Of a stretch of DNA of 13,216 bases, positions 1 to 6,600 are shown piece by piece (the stretch's first letter is position 1; every line of letters begins with the position of its first letter). The notes below the pieces were generated by a model that ran no database searches, was not told where the DNA came from, and was given only the letters and a program-made list of their open reading frames with translations. The position numbers and the translations under genes are program-made. Location of the stretch: contig UQGS01000056.1 of the NCBI GenBank assembly GCA_900540685.1, positions 1 through 13,216 of the forward strand, in the 5' to 3' direction. The DNA is from an uncultured Catenibacterium sp. (GTDB lineage: Bacteria > Bacillota_I > Bacilli_A > Erysipelotrichales > Coprobacillaceae).

Positions 1-1
1 G

Positions 2-29
2 AGCACCTATTGTATCTAATAGGTGTTTT
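2..29 (+). terminator. Intrinsic terminator of the gene left of the window
   Basis: The stem CACCTATT (4-11) pairs with AATAGGTG (18-25) around the 6-nt loop GTATCT and is followed by TTTT and a T-rich tail. It probably ends a gene outside the window. The hairpin is nearly identical to the one at 3327-3356, on the far side of the following three-gene cassette. Confidence 0.8.
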
Positions 30-95
30 CGTTTTTCCTATTTTTTAATGATATTAGAAAAAAAGAGTGATAAAATAATTGTAACCGTATACTGT

Positions 96-123
96 ATTAC
101 AGGTCATGAGGTCATGGTATAAA
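96..123 (+). promoter_or_regulatory. Candidate promoter and operator of the three-gene cassette
   Basis: A possible -35 box ATTACA (96-101, 4 of 6 consensus) and -10 box TATAAA (118-123) are separated by 16 bp. That spacer consists exactly of two tandem 8-bp copies, GGTCATGA (102-109) and GGTCATGG (110-117). A repressor or activator bound there would sit directly on the promoter. A second -10-like TATACT lies at 88-93 without a good -35. Transcription would start near 130, about 50 nt before the GTG start at 181. The boxes are moderate matches, so this is a candidate only. Confidence 0.4.
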
Positions 124-180
124 GATTCTAGTTTGAATAATTTTGAATCGTTGTATTTATAAAGATGGAGGATAGTAACT

Positions 181-813
181 GTGAAGAAACTAATTATTGT
201 ATGTGAAAAAAACTTAAGAAAATATGCTGATTTTTTAGCACAACTTGTAAGTTTATCTGATGATAAAGAGGGAGAAATTATAGGAGTAAAGGATGGTGCA
301 GTAGCAGCACAGGTATGGTCAGAAACTGATTATGCGCATCAGGCTGTACAAATATCTTCTGAACAATATATTTTATTTATTGGTAACAGCAAACTGATAA
401 AAGAAAAGCGTTATCATATGACAAACAAATTTTCAAAATATGGTATGAATTATGGCTGGCTTGGCAAGCAGGCAGTTTTATATGTAGATGATATCGTAGA
501 TGTAGACCATTATGATGAGTTTATTGATTTTGCTAAAGAAAATCAGTCTGATATAAAGAAACTAATTGATGTAAAGTCAGTGATTATGGATACAACTGAT
601 TTAGCTATAGATTCAAAAGGAAAAGGTATAAAACAATTAATAAATCCTCTTAAAGAAATCCAAGCCACATTTGTGAATGCACCAATACATGCTTTAAATG
701 CTATAAATAGATTAACAAATAGCAAAGAAATAGAGGAACAGGAATATACTTGTCTCACGCTTACTTTCTATATGAGTGGATTAAGTCAATTTCTAGGATT
801 AAGTGAGGATTAA
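181..813 (+). CDS. Uncharacterised 210-aa protein, first gene of the cassette
   Basis: I do not recognise a named family. The GTG start is supported by GGAGG at 167-171, 9 nt upstream. The protein is soluble-looking, with no signal peptide or clear membrane segment. It opens with a beta strand and helix (KKLIIVCE, residues 2-9). A hydrophobic strand ends in YILFIGNSK (63-71), followed by a basic stretch KLIKEKR, then the aromatic/glycine-rich segment KYGMNYGWLGKQA (86-98) and a strand LYVDDIVDVD. This alternating alpha/beta layout with a glycine-containing loop could suit a Rossmann-like or other nucleotide- or ligand-binding domain, but that is inference. A helical, possibly amphipathic segment covers about 150-180. 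The stop is 3 nt before the next start, so the two genes are probably translationally coupled and may act as a pair, for example sensor or inhibitor and effector. Confidence 0.85.
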   Translation: MKKLIIVCEKNLRKYADFLAQLVSLSDDKEGEIIGVKDGAVAAQVWSETDYAHQAVQISSEQYILFIGNSKLIKEKRYHMTNKFSKYGMNYGWLGKQAVLYVDDIVDVDHYDEFIDFAKENQSDIKKLIDVKSVIMDTTDLAIDSKGKGIKQLINPLKEIQATFVNAPIHALNAINRLTNSKEIEEQEYTCLTLTFYMSGLSQFLGLSED

Positions 814-816
814 TAA

Positions 817-2361
817 ATGGATGTTAACTTCCAACAAGGATATGAATATTTTAGAAAAAATGCAGATTCCTTTGTAGGAGCAGTAGATGGAGCTGATTTT
901 GGAATAAATAGGGTTTCTTATTTTAATGATGTTCAGTTTGAAATCGATAAGTTGGAAAAAAGTATAAATGGATTTGTAGGAGATAACACTCCTGTTAAAC
1001 AGTTAAAAGGTGATGTTGCAGAAATGTTTATAGGACATACTTTTAATGGAAATGCTGCACTTAATCATTCTGAAAGTAGAGTTGATGTAATTAGAAGTAA
1101 TAAGTTTGCATCTCCAGATATTATAGGTGTTGATGGCGATGTTCAAGGTATGAAATATGGATTAAAATTCTATTCAACGGGAGAAGAGAGTGCAAAACAG
1201 CAAGCAATGTCTGTTTTTGAGAGATTTGCTAAGTATAAAGCCCATGGAGGTATTGATGATTTAGAGACTTATCTAACAAAACATAATTATACAGAAATAG
1301 ATGCGATACTTAATGATCCAATTTATTCTGGACAAGTACGAATTATACCAGCAGACCAATTAGAACCTGCTACCCAATGGTTGAAAAGAATGATTGCAAC
1401 AGAATCTGCTCGTCGTCCTGAATTAGTCGAACGTTATCGAGACACTTTAAAATTGTTAGAAACAAAAATCAGAGATAACCATGGCACTGAATCTATTGAA
1501 TTAACAAAAGCAGAAGCTGAAAAATTAGCGCTTATTGCAAAAGAAGGAAGATTCAAAGCAGCTGACTATGGACTTTCTGCACCTGATATTATTAATATTG
1601 ATTTGCTTATTAAGGAGGCATATAAAGCAGGTGTTACAGCAGCAGTTATTTCACTTGTATTAAAAGTAGGACCTGAAATCTATAAAACTATAGAGTATCT
1701 ATTAAAAAATGGCGAAATCAAAGAAGAACAATTTAAAAAGCTTGGTTTTGCCGCTGTAAGTGGTACAGCAGAAGGTTTTATTAGAGGATCAATTGCAGCA
1801 TCAATCACATACACTTGTAAGAGTGGATTACTTAGTGAATCAATGAAAAATATTGAACCTTCAGTAGTAGGTGCTGTTGTGGTACTTACGATGAATGTAA
1901 TTAAAGGATCATATGCTGTTGCAATCGGTAAAAAGACTCGTACTGAAGTTGCTAATGAAATTGTAAAAGATACATTTATTTCTGCTTGTGCATTGATTGG
2001 TGGAGGCATCTCACAGATGTTTATTAAACTTCCAGTTTTTGGTTATTTACTGGGAAGCTTTGTTGGATCTATAACTGGTTCTTTTACATATGATTATGGG
2101 TATAAGAAGGCACTATCATTCTGCATTGATACAGGATTTACTTTGTTTGGTTTAGTAGAACAAGATTACACTTTGCCAGATGATATGATCAAACAGATAG
2201 GAATTGAAACTTTTAATTATGAAACATTTAAAGTAGAAGGGTTCAAACCAGATACTTTTGAAGTAGATTCATTTGCTGTTGACACATTTGAACCAGATAG
2301 TCTTAAAATAACTTTCCTTAGAAGAGGAGTTATTGGAATATCAAAAATAGGCTATGTTTAA
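817..2361 (+). CDS. Uncharacterised 514-aa protein: possible nuclease-like N terminus, glycine-rich hydrophobic core, C-terminal repeats
   Basis: No confident family assignment. The ATG follows the upstream stop by 3 nt, with a modest GTGAGGA ribosome site at 804-810. Residues about 60-130 contain KGDVAEMF (64-71), FASPDIIG (97-104) and YGLKFYS (114-120). E69, D101 and K117 could form a divergent PD-(D/E)XK-type centre, although glycine replaces the usual acidic residue before the lysine; this is tentative. A charged helical region (185-250) follows. Residues about 271-445 hold several Gly/Ala-rich hydrophobic segments (271-284, 310-332, 349-371, 386-422), suggesting membrane insertion or glycine-packed helices. 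Residues 463-497 form seven tandem five-residue units of the type [IVPY]-[ED]-[TSG]-[FL]-x, followed by a basic-hydrophobic tail LRRGVIGISKIGYV. The mixture resembles an effector protein, but no activity can be assigned from sequence alone. Confidence 0.85.
   Translation: MDVNFQQGYEYFRKNADSFVGAVDGADFGINRVSYFNDVQFEIDKLEKSINGFVGDNTPVKQLKGDVAEMFIGHTFNGNAALNHSESRVDVIRSNKFASPDIIGVDGDVQGMKYGLKFYSTGEESAKQQAMSVFERFAKYKAHGGIDDLETYLTKHNYTEIDAILNDPIYSGQVRIIPADQLEPATQWLKRMIATESARRPELVERYRDTLKLLETKIRDNHGTESIELTKAEAEKLALIAKEGRFKAADYGLSAPDIINIDLLIKEAYKAGVTAAVISLVLKVGPEIYKTIEYLLKNGEIKEEQFKKLGFAAVSGTAEGFIRGSIAASITYTCKSGLLSESMKNIEPSVVGAVVVLTMNVIKGSYAVAIGKKTRTEVANEIVKDTFISACALIGGGISQMFIKLPVFGYLLGSFVGSITGSFTYDYGYKKALSFCIDTGFTLFGLVEQDYTLPDDMIKQIGIETFNYETFKVEGFKPDTFEVDSFAVDTFEPDSLKITFLRRGVIGISKIGYV
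2203..2307 (+). repeat. Seven tandem five-codon repeats encoding acidic-x-aromatic units
   Basis: Residues 463-497 of the 514-aa protein read as seven consecutive five-residue units: IETFN, YETFK, VEGFK, PDTFE, VDSFA, VDTFE and PDSLK. Each has an acidic residue at position 2 and Phe or Leu at position 4. The register differs from the classic A(D/N)LXX pentapeptide repeat, because a small residue separates the acid from the aromatic. Confidence 0.75.
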
Positions 2362-2385
2362 ATCTATTAGGAGGTAACGCTTAAA

Positions 2386-3312
2386 ATGATTAACTTAAGT
2401 AAATTAGAAGAAATAAAAGATTTGCGTACAGTGTGGCCTCATGAGGCTCTTGATTTTACTCCCTGGCTTTCACAAGATGATAATATTACTTTACTTGCTG
2501 ATGCCATAGGAATAGATATTACTGTTGATGAAACAGAGTCGTCCGTAGGAGACTTTAATGTTGATATTTTTGCATCTGAAACAGGAACAGATAGAAAAAT
2601 CATTATTGAAAATCAACTAGAAGATACAAATCATGATCATCTAGGCAAGTTAATTACTTATGCTTCTGGGAAATCTGCAGATATAGTTGTCTGGCTAGTT
2701 AAACATGCACGCGAGGAACATAAAGCTGCAATAGAATGGCGGAATAATCATACTGATGATAATGTTGGTTTTTTCTTATGTGAAATCAAGCTCTATAGAA
2801 TTGGAAATTCTGAACCTGCAGTAAAGTTTGAAGTAATAGAAAAGCCAAATGATTGGACAAAAGAAGTAAAGAAAAGTGAGTCTATTAATGAAACTCAACA
2901 ATTAAGATATGATTATTGGGTTGCATTTGAAGATTATGCATTTAAAAATCCGATATTCGCAAAGAACTTTAAGAAAAGAAAACCATCAAAAAATCAATGG
3001 TTGAATTTTAGTATTGGATCCTCTGCATGCCATATTGCAGTATCGCAGATTAAACAAAGAAATGAACTAGATGTAGAATTATATATTAGTGATGATACAG
3101 AGTTATATAACTCTCTTTATGAAAACAAAACAGCTATTGAATTGACATCAGGATTGTCTTTTGACTGGAGAGAATTACCAGATAGAAAAGCGAGTAGAAT
3201 TGTATTAAAGAAATCAGTGCAACTTGAAAATAAGAATACATGGGAATCTCAATTTGAGTGGTTAATTGATGTGATGGTTAAGATGAAAACTACATTCAAT
3301 CAATACATTTAG
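2386..3312 (+). CDS. DUF4268 domain protein with PD-(D/E)XK-like nuclease core
   Basis: A 308-aa protein whose start is fixed by AGGAGGT (2369-2375), 10 nt upstream of ATG. The N-terminal half begins with a WPHEALDFTPWL segment (17-28). It then carries the hallmark NVDIFA (58-63), IIIENQLEDTNHDHLGKLITYASG region (72-95) and ADIVVWL (98-104). This matches the restriction-endonuclease-like fold seen in DUF4268 proteins: D60 and E75-x-Q77 would be the metal-binding set, with Gln replacing the usual Lys, and H85-L86-G87 follows. The C-terminal half (about 170-308, from QQLRYDYWVAFEDYA to EWLIDVMVKM) matches my recollection of the DUF4268 domain itself. DUF4268 proteins often occur near restriction or phage-defence genes, but most are uncharacterised. 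It is the last gene of the cassette, 24 nt after the 514-aa gene, and is followed directly by a terminator. Confidence 0.85.
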   Translation: MINLSKLEEIKDLRTVWPHEALDFTPWLSQDDNITLLADAIGIDITVDETESSVGDFNVDIFASETGTDRKIIIENQLEDTNHDHLGKLITYASGKSADIVVWLVKHAREEHKAAIEWRNNHTDDNVGFFLCEIKLYRIGNSEPAVKFEVIEKPNDWTKEVKKSESINETQQLRYDYWVAFEDYAFKNPIFAKNFKKRKPSKNQWLNFSIGSSACHIAVSQIKQRNELDVELYISDDTELYNSLYENKTAIELTSGLSFDWRELPDRKASRIVLKKSVQLENKNTWESQFEWLIDVMVKMKTTFNQYI

Positions 3313-3326
3313 TAATACTATAAGAC

Positions 3327-3356
3327 AAGCACCTATCGTTTCTGATAGGTGTTTTT
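3327..3356 (+). terminator. Intrinsic terminator closing the three-gene cassette
   Basis: The stem CACCTATC (3330-3337) pairs with GATAGGTG (3344-3351) around loop GTTTCT and is followed by TTTTT (3352-3356). The flanking AAG can extend the stem against the T run. It is a near copy of the hairpin at 2-29. Confidence 0.88.
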
Positions 3357-3376
3357 ACATTTTATCTCTAATTCAC

Positions 3377-3406
3377 ATGACACAACCAACTCATCTACTA
3401 TATAAT
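3377..3406 (+). promoter_or_regulatory. Promoter of iadA
   Basis: The -35 box ATGACA (3377-3382, 5 of 6) and the perfect -10 box TATAAT (3401-3406) are separated by 18 bp, immediately after the cassette terminator. The GAGGTGA ribosome site at 3414-3420 leaves a very short leader. Confidence 0.75.
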
Positions 3407-3426
3407 ACTCATTGAGGTGAAAAAGT

Positions 3427-4491
3427 ATGAAACTAATTAAAAACATTCAAGTCTATGCACCAGAAGATTTAGGTGTTAAAGATATATTGATTTCAGATTC
3501 TAAAATAGAAAAGATAGATGATCATATCACATATCCATATTCTATTGAGACTATTGATGGTTCAGGTTGTATTCTTACTCCAGGTCTTATTGACCGTCAT
3601 GTACATATTACTGGTGGTGGGGGAGAAGCTGGTTTTATCTCTCGTGCAAGACCTATTGAAGTCAATGAAATACTTGATGCAGGTATTACTACAGTTATAG
3701 GATTATTAGGTACAGATGGCTATACAAGAAACACAAAAGAACTATTCGCTAAGGCAAAAGAATTGACTCAAAAAGGAGTCCATACCTATATCCTAACAGG
3801 AAGCTATACATATCCTACATATACGCTTACTAATTCAGTAGAAGATGATATTGTATTTATTGATAGTATTCTAGGTGTTAAGCTTGCTTTAAGTGATCAT
3901 AGATCAAGTCATATTACAGATGATGAACTTGTTCGCTTAGCTTCTCAAATTCGTACAGCAAGTCTTATTGCTGGAAAACAGGCTAATTTAACACTTCATA
4001 TGGGTGATGAAAAACAAGGACTAAATCCTGTATTTCATGCATTAGAAAGAGCAGATATTCCCGTCTCTTTATTCCATCCTACACACTGTAGTCGTAATCC
4101 ACATTTATTTAAAGATGCACTCAAGTTTGCTGAAATGGGTGGTACAGTTGACTTAACATGTGAAGGTGATGGAAATACTCTAGAATTTATTAAACAGTTC
4201 AAAGATACTTCTAAAGTCACTATCTCTAGTGATGCACAAGGTTCATGGTCTACTTATAATGAAGATGGTTCAATCAAAGAAATTGGTATTACACCAGTAT
4301 CTAACTTAAAGAAAGAATTTATTTCTCTTAAGAATGCATTAGGTTATGAAGAAGCTTTACCATTCTTTACTCGAAATGTTGCTCAAGTATTAGGTTTGAA
4401 AAATACAGGAGTTATTAAAGAAGGCTTTGATTGTGATTTAGTTATCTGGAAAGATGATGAAATCAAGCATATCATCACAAAGAAAGATTAA
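3427..4491 (+). CDS. iadA: Isoaspartyl dipeptidase (beta-aspartyl peptidase)
   Basis: A 354-aa cytoplasmic metallo-dipeptidase of the amidohydrolase superfamily. It cleaves beta-aspartyl (isoaspartyl) dipeptides left by breakdown of damaged proteins. The sequence is closely similar to E. coli IadA through the whole barrel. The metal-binding HVH (H58, H60) is followed by the GGGGEAG loop with E67. TGSY (124-127), the probable carboxylated lysine K152 in GVKLALSDHRS, the metal ligands H191 (HMGD) and H220 (THCSRN, with R223), and the catalytic D269 (SSDAQGS) are all present. It is about 35 residues shorter than E. coli IadA, at the C terminus; all catalytic residues are kept. The start has GAGGTG 7 nt upstream. 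It is a single-gene unit with its own promoter and terminator, and it has no evident link to the cassette before it. Confidence 0.96.
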   Translation: MKLIKNIQVYAPEDLGVKDILISDSKIEKIDDHITYPYSIETIDGSGCILTPGLIDRHVHITGGGGEAGFISRARPIEVNEILDAGITTVIGLLGTDGYTRNTKELFAKAKELTQKGVHTYILTGSYTYPTYTLTNSVEDDIVFIDSILGVKLALSDHRSSHITDDELVRLASQIRTASLIAGKQANLTLHMGDEKQGLNPVFHALERADIPVSLFHPTHCSRNPHLFKDALKFAEMGGTVDLTCEGDGNTLEFIKQFKDTSKVTISSDAQGSWSTYNEDGSIKEIGITPVSNLKKEFISLKNALGYEEALPFFTRNVAQVLGLKNTGVIKEGFDCDLVIWKDDEIKHIITKKD

Positions 4492-4500
4492 TACTAAATA

Positions 4501-4538
4501 AAGGTTCTGATTTTGATAAATGTCATTCAGAACCTTTT
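4501..4538 (+). terminator. Terminator of iadA
   Basis: A perfect 10-bp stem AAGGTTCTGA (4501-4510) / TCAGAACCTT (4527-4536) with a 16-nt loop is followed by a short T tract, TTTTCATTT. It starts 9 nt after the iadA stop. Confidence 0.75.
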
Positions 4539-4779
4539 CATTTCTAAGAAATACTTAGGGGATACCATACTAATATAAAGAAATATGTTATATTCAGTCA
4601 CTTATCAAGATGGTTATATTTAATCTGACTATTCTTATAAATACAGATGCTAGCTCACACTATTGTGAATCATCTTTTTATGTCATAAAGTTAGATGAAT
4701 TTCACTTTTTTATAGTATAATAAGAGTTCAATATAAGATGCTGAATGTATGGCTTTTTCTGATATGCTATAATATAAAA

Positions 4780-4873
4780 GCAGAGGATCTTATAGATGAA
4801 CTAGGAGATTTTATTCTAAAAAACATATTATAGTAATTATCAAGGCTGATTCCTTTGTGAATCAACCTTTTAT
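4780..4873 (+). ncRNA. Candidate small RNA upstream of the TraX gene
   Basis: An extended -10 (TGCTATAAT, 4765-4773) would start an RNA near 4780, and the hairpin at 4842-4869 with a following TTTTAT would end it, giving about 90 nt. No -35 box is convincing and the interior has no recognisable RNA family. This is a weak candidate based only on promoter-plus-terminator spacing. Confidence 0.2.
4842..4873 (+). terminator. Terminator-like hairpin upstream of the TraX gene
   Basis: AAGGCTGATTC (4842-4852) pairs with GAATCAACCTT (4859-4869), with one C/A mismatch, around a 6-nt loop and followed by TTTTAT. It lies just upstream of the -10 box at 4876-4881, so it insulates the TraX gene from upstream transcription. 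Confidence 0.55.
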
Positions 4874-4875
4874 GT

Positions 4876-4881
4876 TATAAT
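4876..4881 (+). promoter_or_regulatory. Likely -10 box of the TraX gene
   Basis: A perfect TATAAT hexamer lies 27 nt before the chosen ATG and just after the terminator hairpin. The 16-18 nt upstream positions give no good -35 because they fall in the hairpin. The resulting leader would be very short, starting close to the AAAGG ribosome site. Confidence 0.4.
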
Positions 4882-4902
4882 GAAAAAGAAAGGATGAGAC
4901 AT

Positions 4903-5607
4903 ATGAATAATATAAAAGAGAGAATCAAGATATTCTCAGGTGCGCAGTTAAAATATATCGCATTTGCCTCAATGCTGATTGATCATTTCAACAAAGCAAT
5001 CATCTATCCTAATCTAGATGGTGGGATGTTAAATAGAATAAGTGATCTATTTGATATTTTAGGAAGAATCGCATTTCCTATATTTTTCTTTCTTTTAATA
5101 GAAGGGTACTTCCATACAAGAAACAAATGGAAATACTTAGGAACTCTTTTACTCTTTGGAATCATCTCAGAAGTACCATTTGATATGTGTACATCAGCTG
5201 TTTTCTTTGAACCAAACTGGAACAATATCATGTTTACACTGTCATTTGTACTTGCCATTCTATGGATTATAGATGTATTAAAAGAGAAACTGAATAAACC
5301 ATTATGGTATGTTATATCCATCCTCATTATTGCAGTTATGTGTTTTGTCGCTATGAATCTAGGATTAGATTATGAACATCATGCCGTACTTATTGGCTAT
5401 TTCATGTATCTATTTCATGATAAGTATATCTATTCTATACCATTCTGTTATGCTTCAATGTTTAAGGAACCCTGGGCATTACTTGGATTTGGTTTGAATC
5501 TGACTTATAACGGAGAAAGGGGGAGACAAAATAAGTTATTCAACTATTTCTTCTATCCAGTACATTTGCTTATTTTAGGAATAATAAGAATGACTCTTCA
5601 TATTTAG
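4903..5607 (+). CDS. TraX-family integral membrane protein
   Basis: A 234-aa polytopic membrane protein of the TraX family (PF05857), named for the F-plasmid pilin N-acetylase TraX. Chromosomal Firmicute members are of unproven function and probably transfer an acyl group at the membrane. Family hallmarks are SGAQLKYIAFASMLIDHFNK (12-31), GRIAFPIFFFLLIEGYF with T-x-N just after (54-74), GIISEVPFDM (86-95) and YNGERG (202-207) near the C terminus before FYPVHLLILG. Hydrophobic segments lie at about 56-70, 78-90, 108-124, 136-153, 160-172, 176-186 and 216-232. The ATG at 4894 is also in frame, but it overlaps the ribosome site AAAGGATG (4889-4896). The ATG at 4903 has ideal spacing, so I chose it. 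No conjugation genes are nearby, which argues against a pilin role. Confidence 0.9.
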   Translation: MNNIKERIKIFSGAQLKYIAFASMLIDHFNKAIIYPNLDGGMLNRISDLFDILGRIAFPIFFFLLIEGYFHTRNKWKYLGTLLLFGIISEVPFDMCTSAVFFEPNWNNIMFTLSFVLAILWIIDVLKEKLNKPLWYVISILIIAVMCFVAMNLGLDYEHHAVLIGYFMYLFHDKYIYSIPFCYASMFKEPWALLGFGLNLTYNGERGRQNKLFNYFFYPVHLLILGIIRMTLHI

Positions 5608-5684
5608 ATACATCATATAAAGTTCATAATAATTCTGTAGTATTAGATTGTACAAAAAATCTACTTGAAACGAGGTAAATACAT

Positions 5685-6587
5685 ATGATTATTGAAACAC
5701 TCTTATCAAAAAGAGATCAATTACCACTAGAACTCGCTATTATTGAACCAGAAGGAGAAGCTATCGGTATTATCCAATTAATACATGGCATGTCTGAACA
5801 TAAAGAACGCTATTATGACTTTATGAACTATTTGTCACAACAAGGCTATATTTGTGCGATTCATGATCATCGAGGACATGGTGCAAGTATAAAAGACACA
5901 TCACATTTAGGATATTTCTATACAAACGATATAACATTTATTGTAGATGATGCGTATTTAGTTACAGAATATTTAGAAAACAGATATCCTGCTTTGAAGA
6001 TATCTATATTTAGTCATAGTATGGGTACTTTGGTTTCTAGAAACTATCTAAAAAAATACGATACTCATATTGAAAAGATTGTATTATGTGGTCCTCCTAC
6101 TGAGAATAAACTTGTTGATGTAGCATTGTTTGCAGGAAAACTTACTGGATCATTTTATGATGAACATAAGCCTAATAAAATTCTAAATAAATTATCTGTA
6201 GGTTACTACAACAAAGGCTATAAAACGAAAAATGAATGGATCTGTTCTAACGCTCAGACTGTTTCTTCATATAACACCGATCCTCTATGTGGGTTTACTT
6301 TTACAACAAGTGGCTTTATGAATCTTTTCCAGTTATTAAAATCAGCTTTCATCAAAGAAGATTGGAATCCACAAAACAGTTCTTTACCTATATTCTTAAT
6401 TGCAGGTGTTGATGATCCAGTCATTCAAGGAAAACAGAAATTTAATGAATTAGAAGCGTTCTTAAAAGAAGTCGGTTATGCAAATATCAAGAGTAAGCTT
6501 TATAAAGGTAAGAGACATGAGCTACTTAATGAAACAAATAAAGAAATAGTTTATAAAGATGTTCTAGATTTTTTTACTAATAATTAA
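5685..6587 (+). CDS. Alpha/beta hydrolase of the S33 / lysophospholipase type
   Basis: A 300-aa serine hydrolase of the Hydrolase_4 (monoacylglycerol lipase, lysophospholipase-like) group, predicted cytoplasmic, with no signal peptide. The oxyanion-hole motif LIHGMSEH (32-39) is followed by the family motif DHRGHGAS (61-68). The nucleophile is S112 in SHSMG (110-114), so the first glycine of the usual GxSxG is replaced by serine. The acid is probably D244 in GVDDPV (241-246), and the base H278 in GKRHEL. The cap region lies at about 140-215. It probably cleaves carboxylic esters of lipids or small acyl compounds; the substrate is unknown. ACGAGGT (5670-5676) gives a good start. It is the first gene of an operon with the GyrI-like and cupin genes, 13 nt before the next ATG. 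Confidence 0.92.
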   Translation: MIIETLLSKRDQLPLELAIIEPEGEAIGIIQLIHGMSEHKERYYDFMNYLSQQGYICAIHDHRGHGASIKDTSHLGYFYTNDITFIVDDAYLVTEYLENRYPALKISIFSHSMGTLVSRNYLKKYDTHIEKIVLCGPPTENKLVDVALFAGKLTGSFYDEHKPNKILNKLSVGYYNKGYKTKNEWICSNAQTVSSYNTDPLCGFTFTTSGFMNLFQLLKSAFIKEDWNPQNSSLPIFLIAGVDDPVIQGKQKFNELEAFLKEVGYANIKSKLYKGKRHELLNETNKEIVYKDVLDFFTNN

Positions 6588-6600
6588 TAGGAGGTTGTAT

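Larger units (their letters stand above)
4539..4887. other. Gene-free stretch between iadA and the TraX gene
   Basis: About 350 bases of very AT-rich sequence show no credible protein gene on either strand. The best reading, ATG at 4748, ends after seven codons and has no ribosome site. The region contains -10-like boxes TATAAT at 4716-4721 and 4768-4773, the latter with an upstream TGC (extended -10). A small inverted repeat TCACA-CTAT-TGTGA lies at 4655-4668, and a terminator-type hairpin at 4842-4869. It may encode a small RNA or be the remnant of a lost gene. Confidence 0.5.

Noticed and set aside
543..758. Minus-strand open frame inside the first gene
   Set aside because: It mirrors a well-supported plus-strand gene, has no ribosome site of its own and encodes a serine/isoleucine-rich sequence typical of antisense to AT-rich code.
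1680..2009. 109-codon minus-strand open frame inside the 514-aa gene
   Set aside because: It is fully antisense to a coherent coding region and is explained by the Gly/Ala-rich codons of the sense gene; no ribosome site was seen.
4655..4668. Inverted repeat TCACA-CTAT-TGTGA as a CRP-type operator
   Set aside because: The half-sites resemble TGTGA boxes, but the 4-nt spacing is not the usual 6 and no gene start is near; chance is likely.
4748..4771. Short ORF starting ATGGCTTTTTC in the iadA-TraX gap
   Set aside because: It stops after seven codons, lacks a ribosome site and overlaps the extended -10 box.
5644..5663. TAGATT/AATCTA hairpin between the TraX and hydrolase genes as a terminator
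   Set aside because: The 6-bp, AT-only stem has no following T run, so it is too weak to call.
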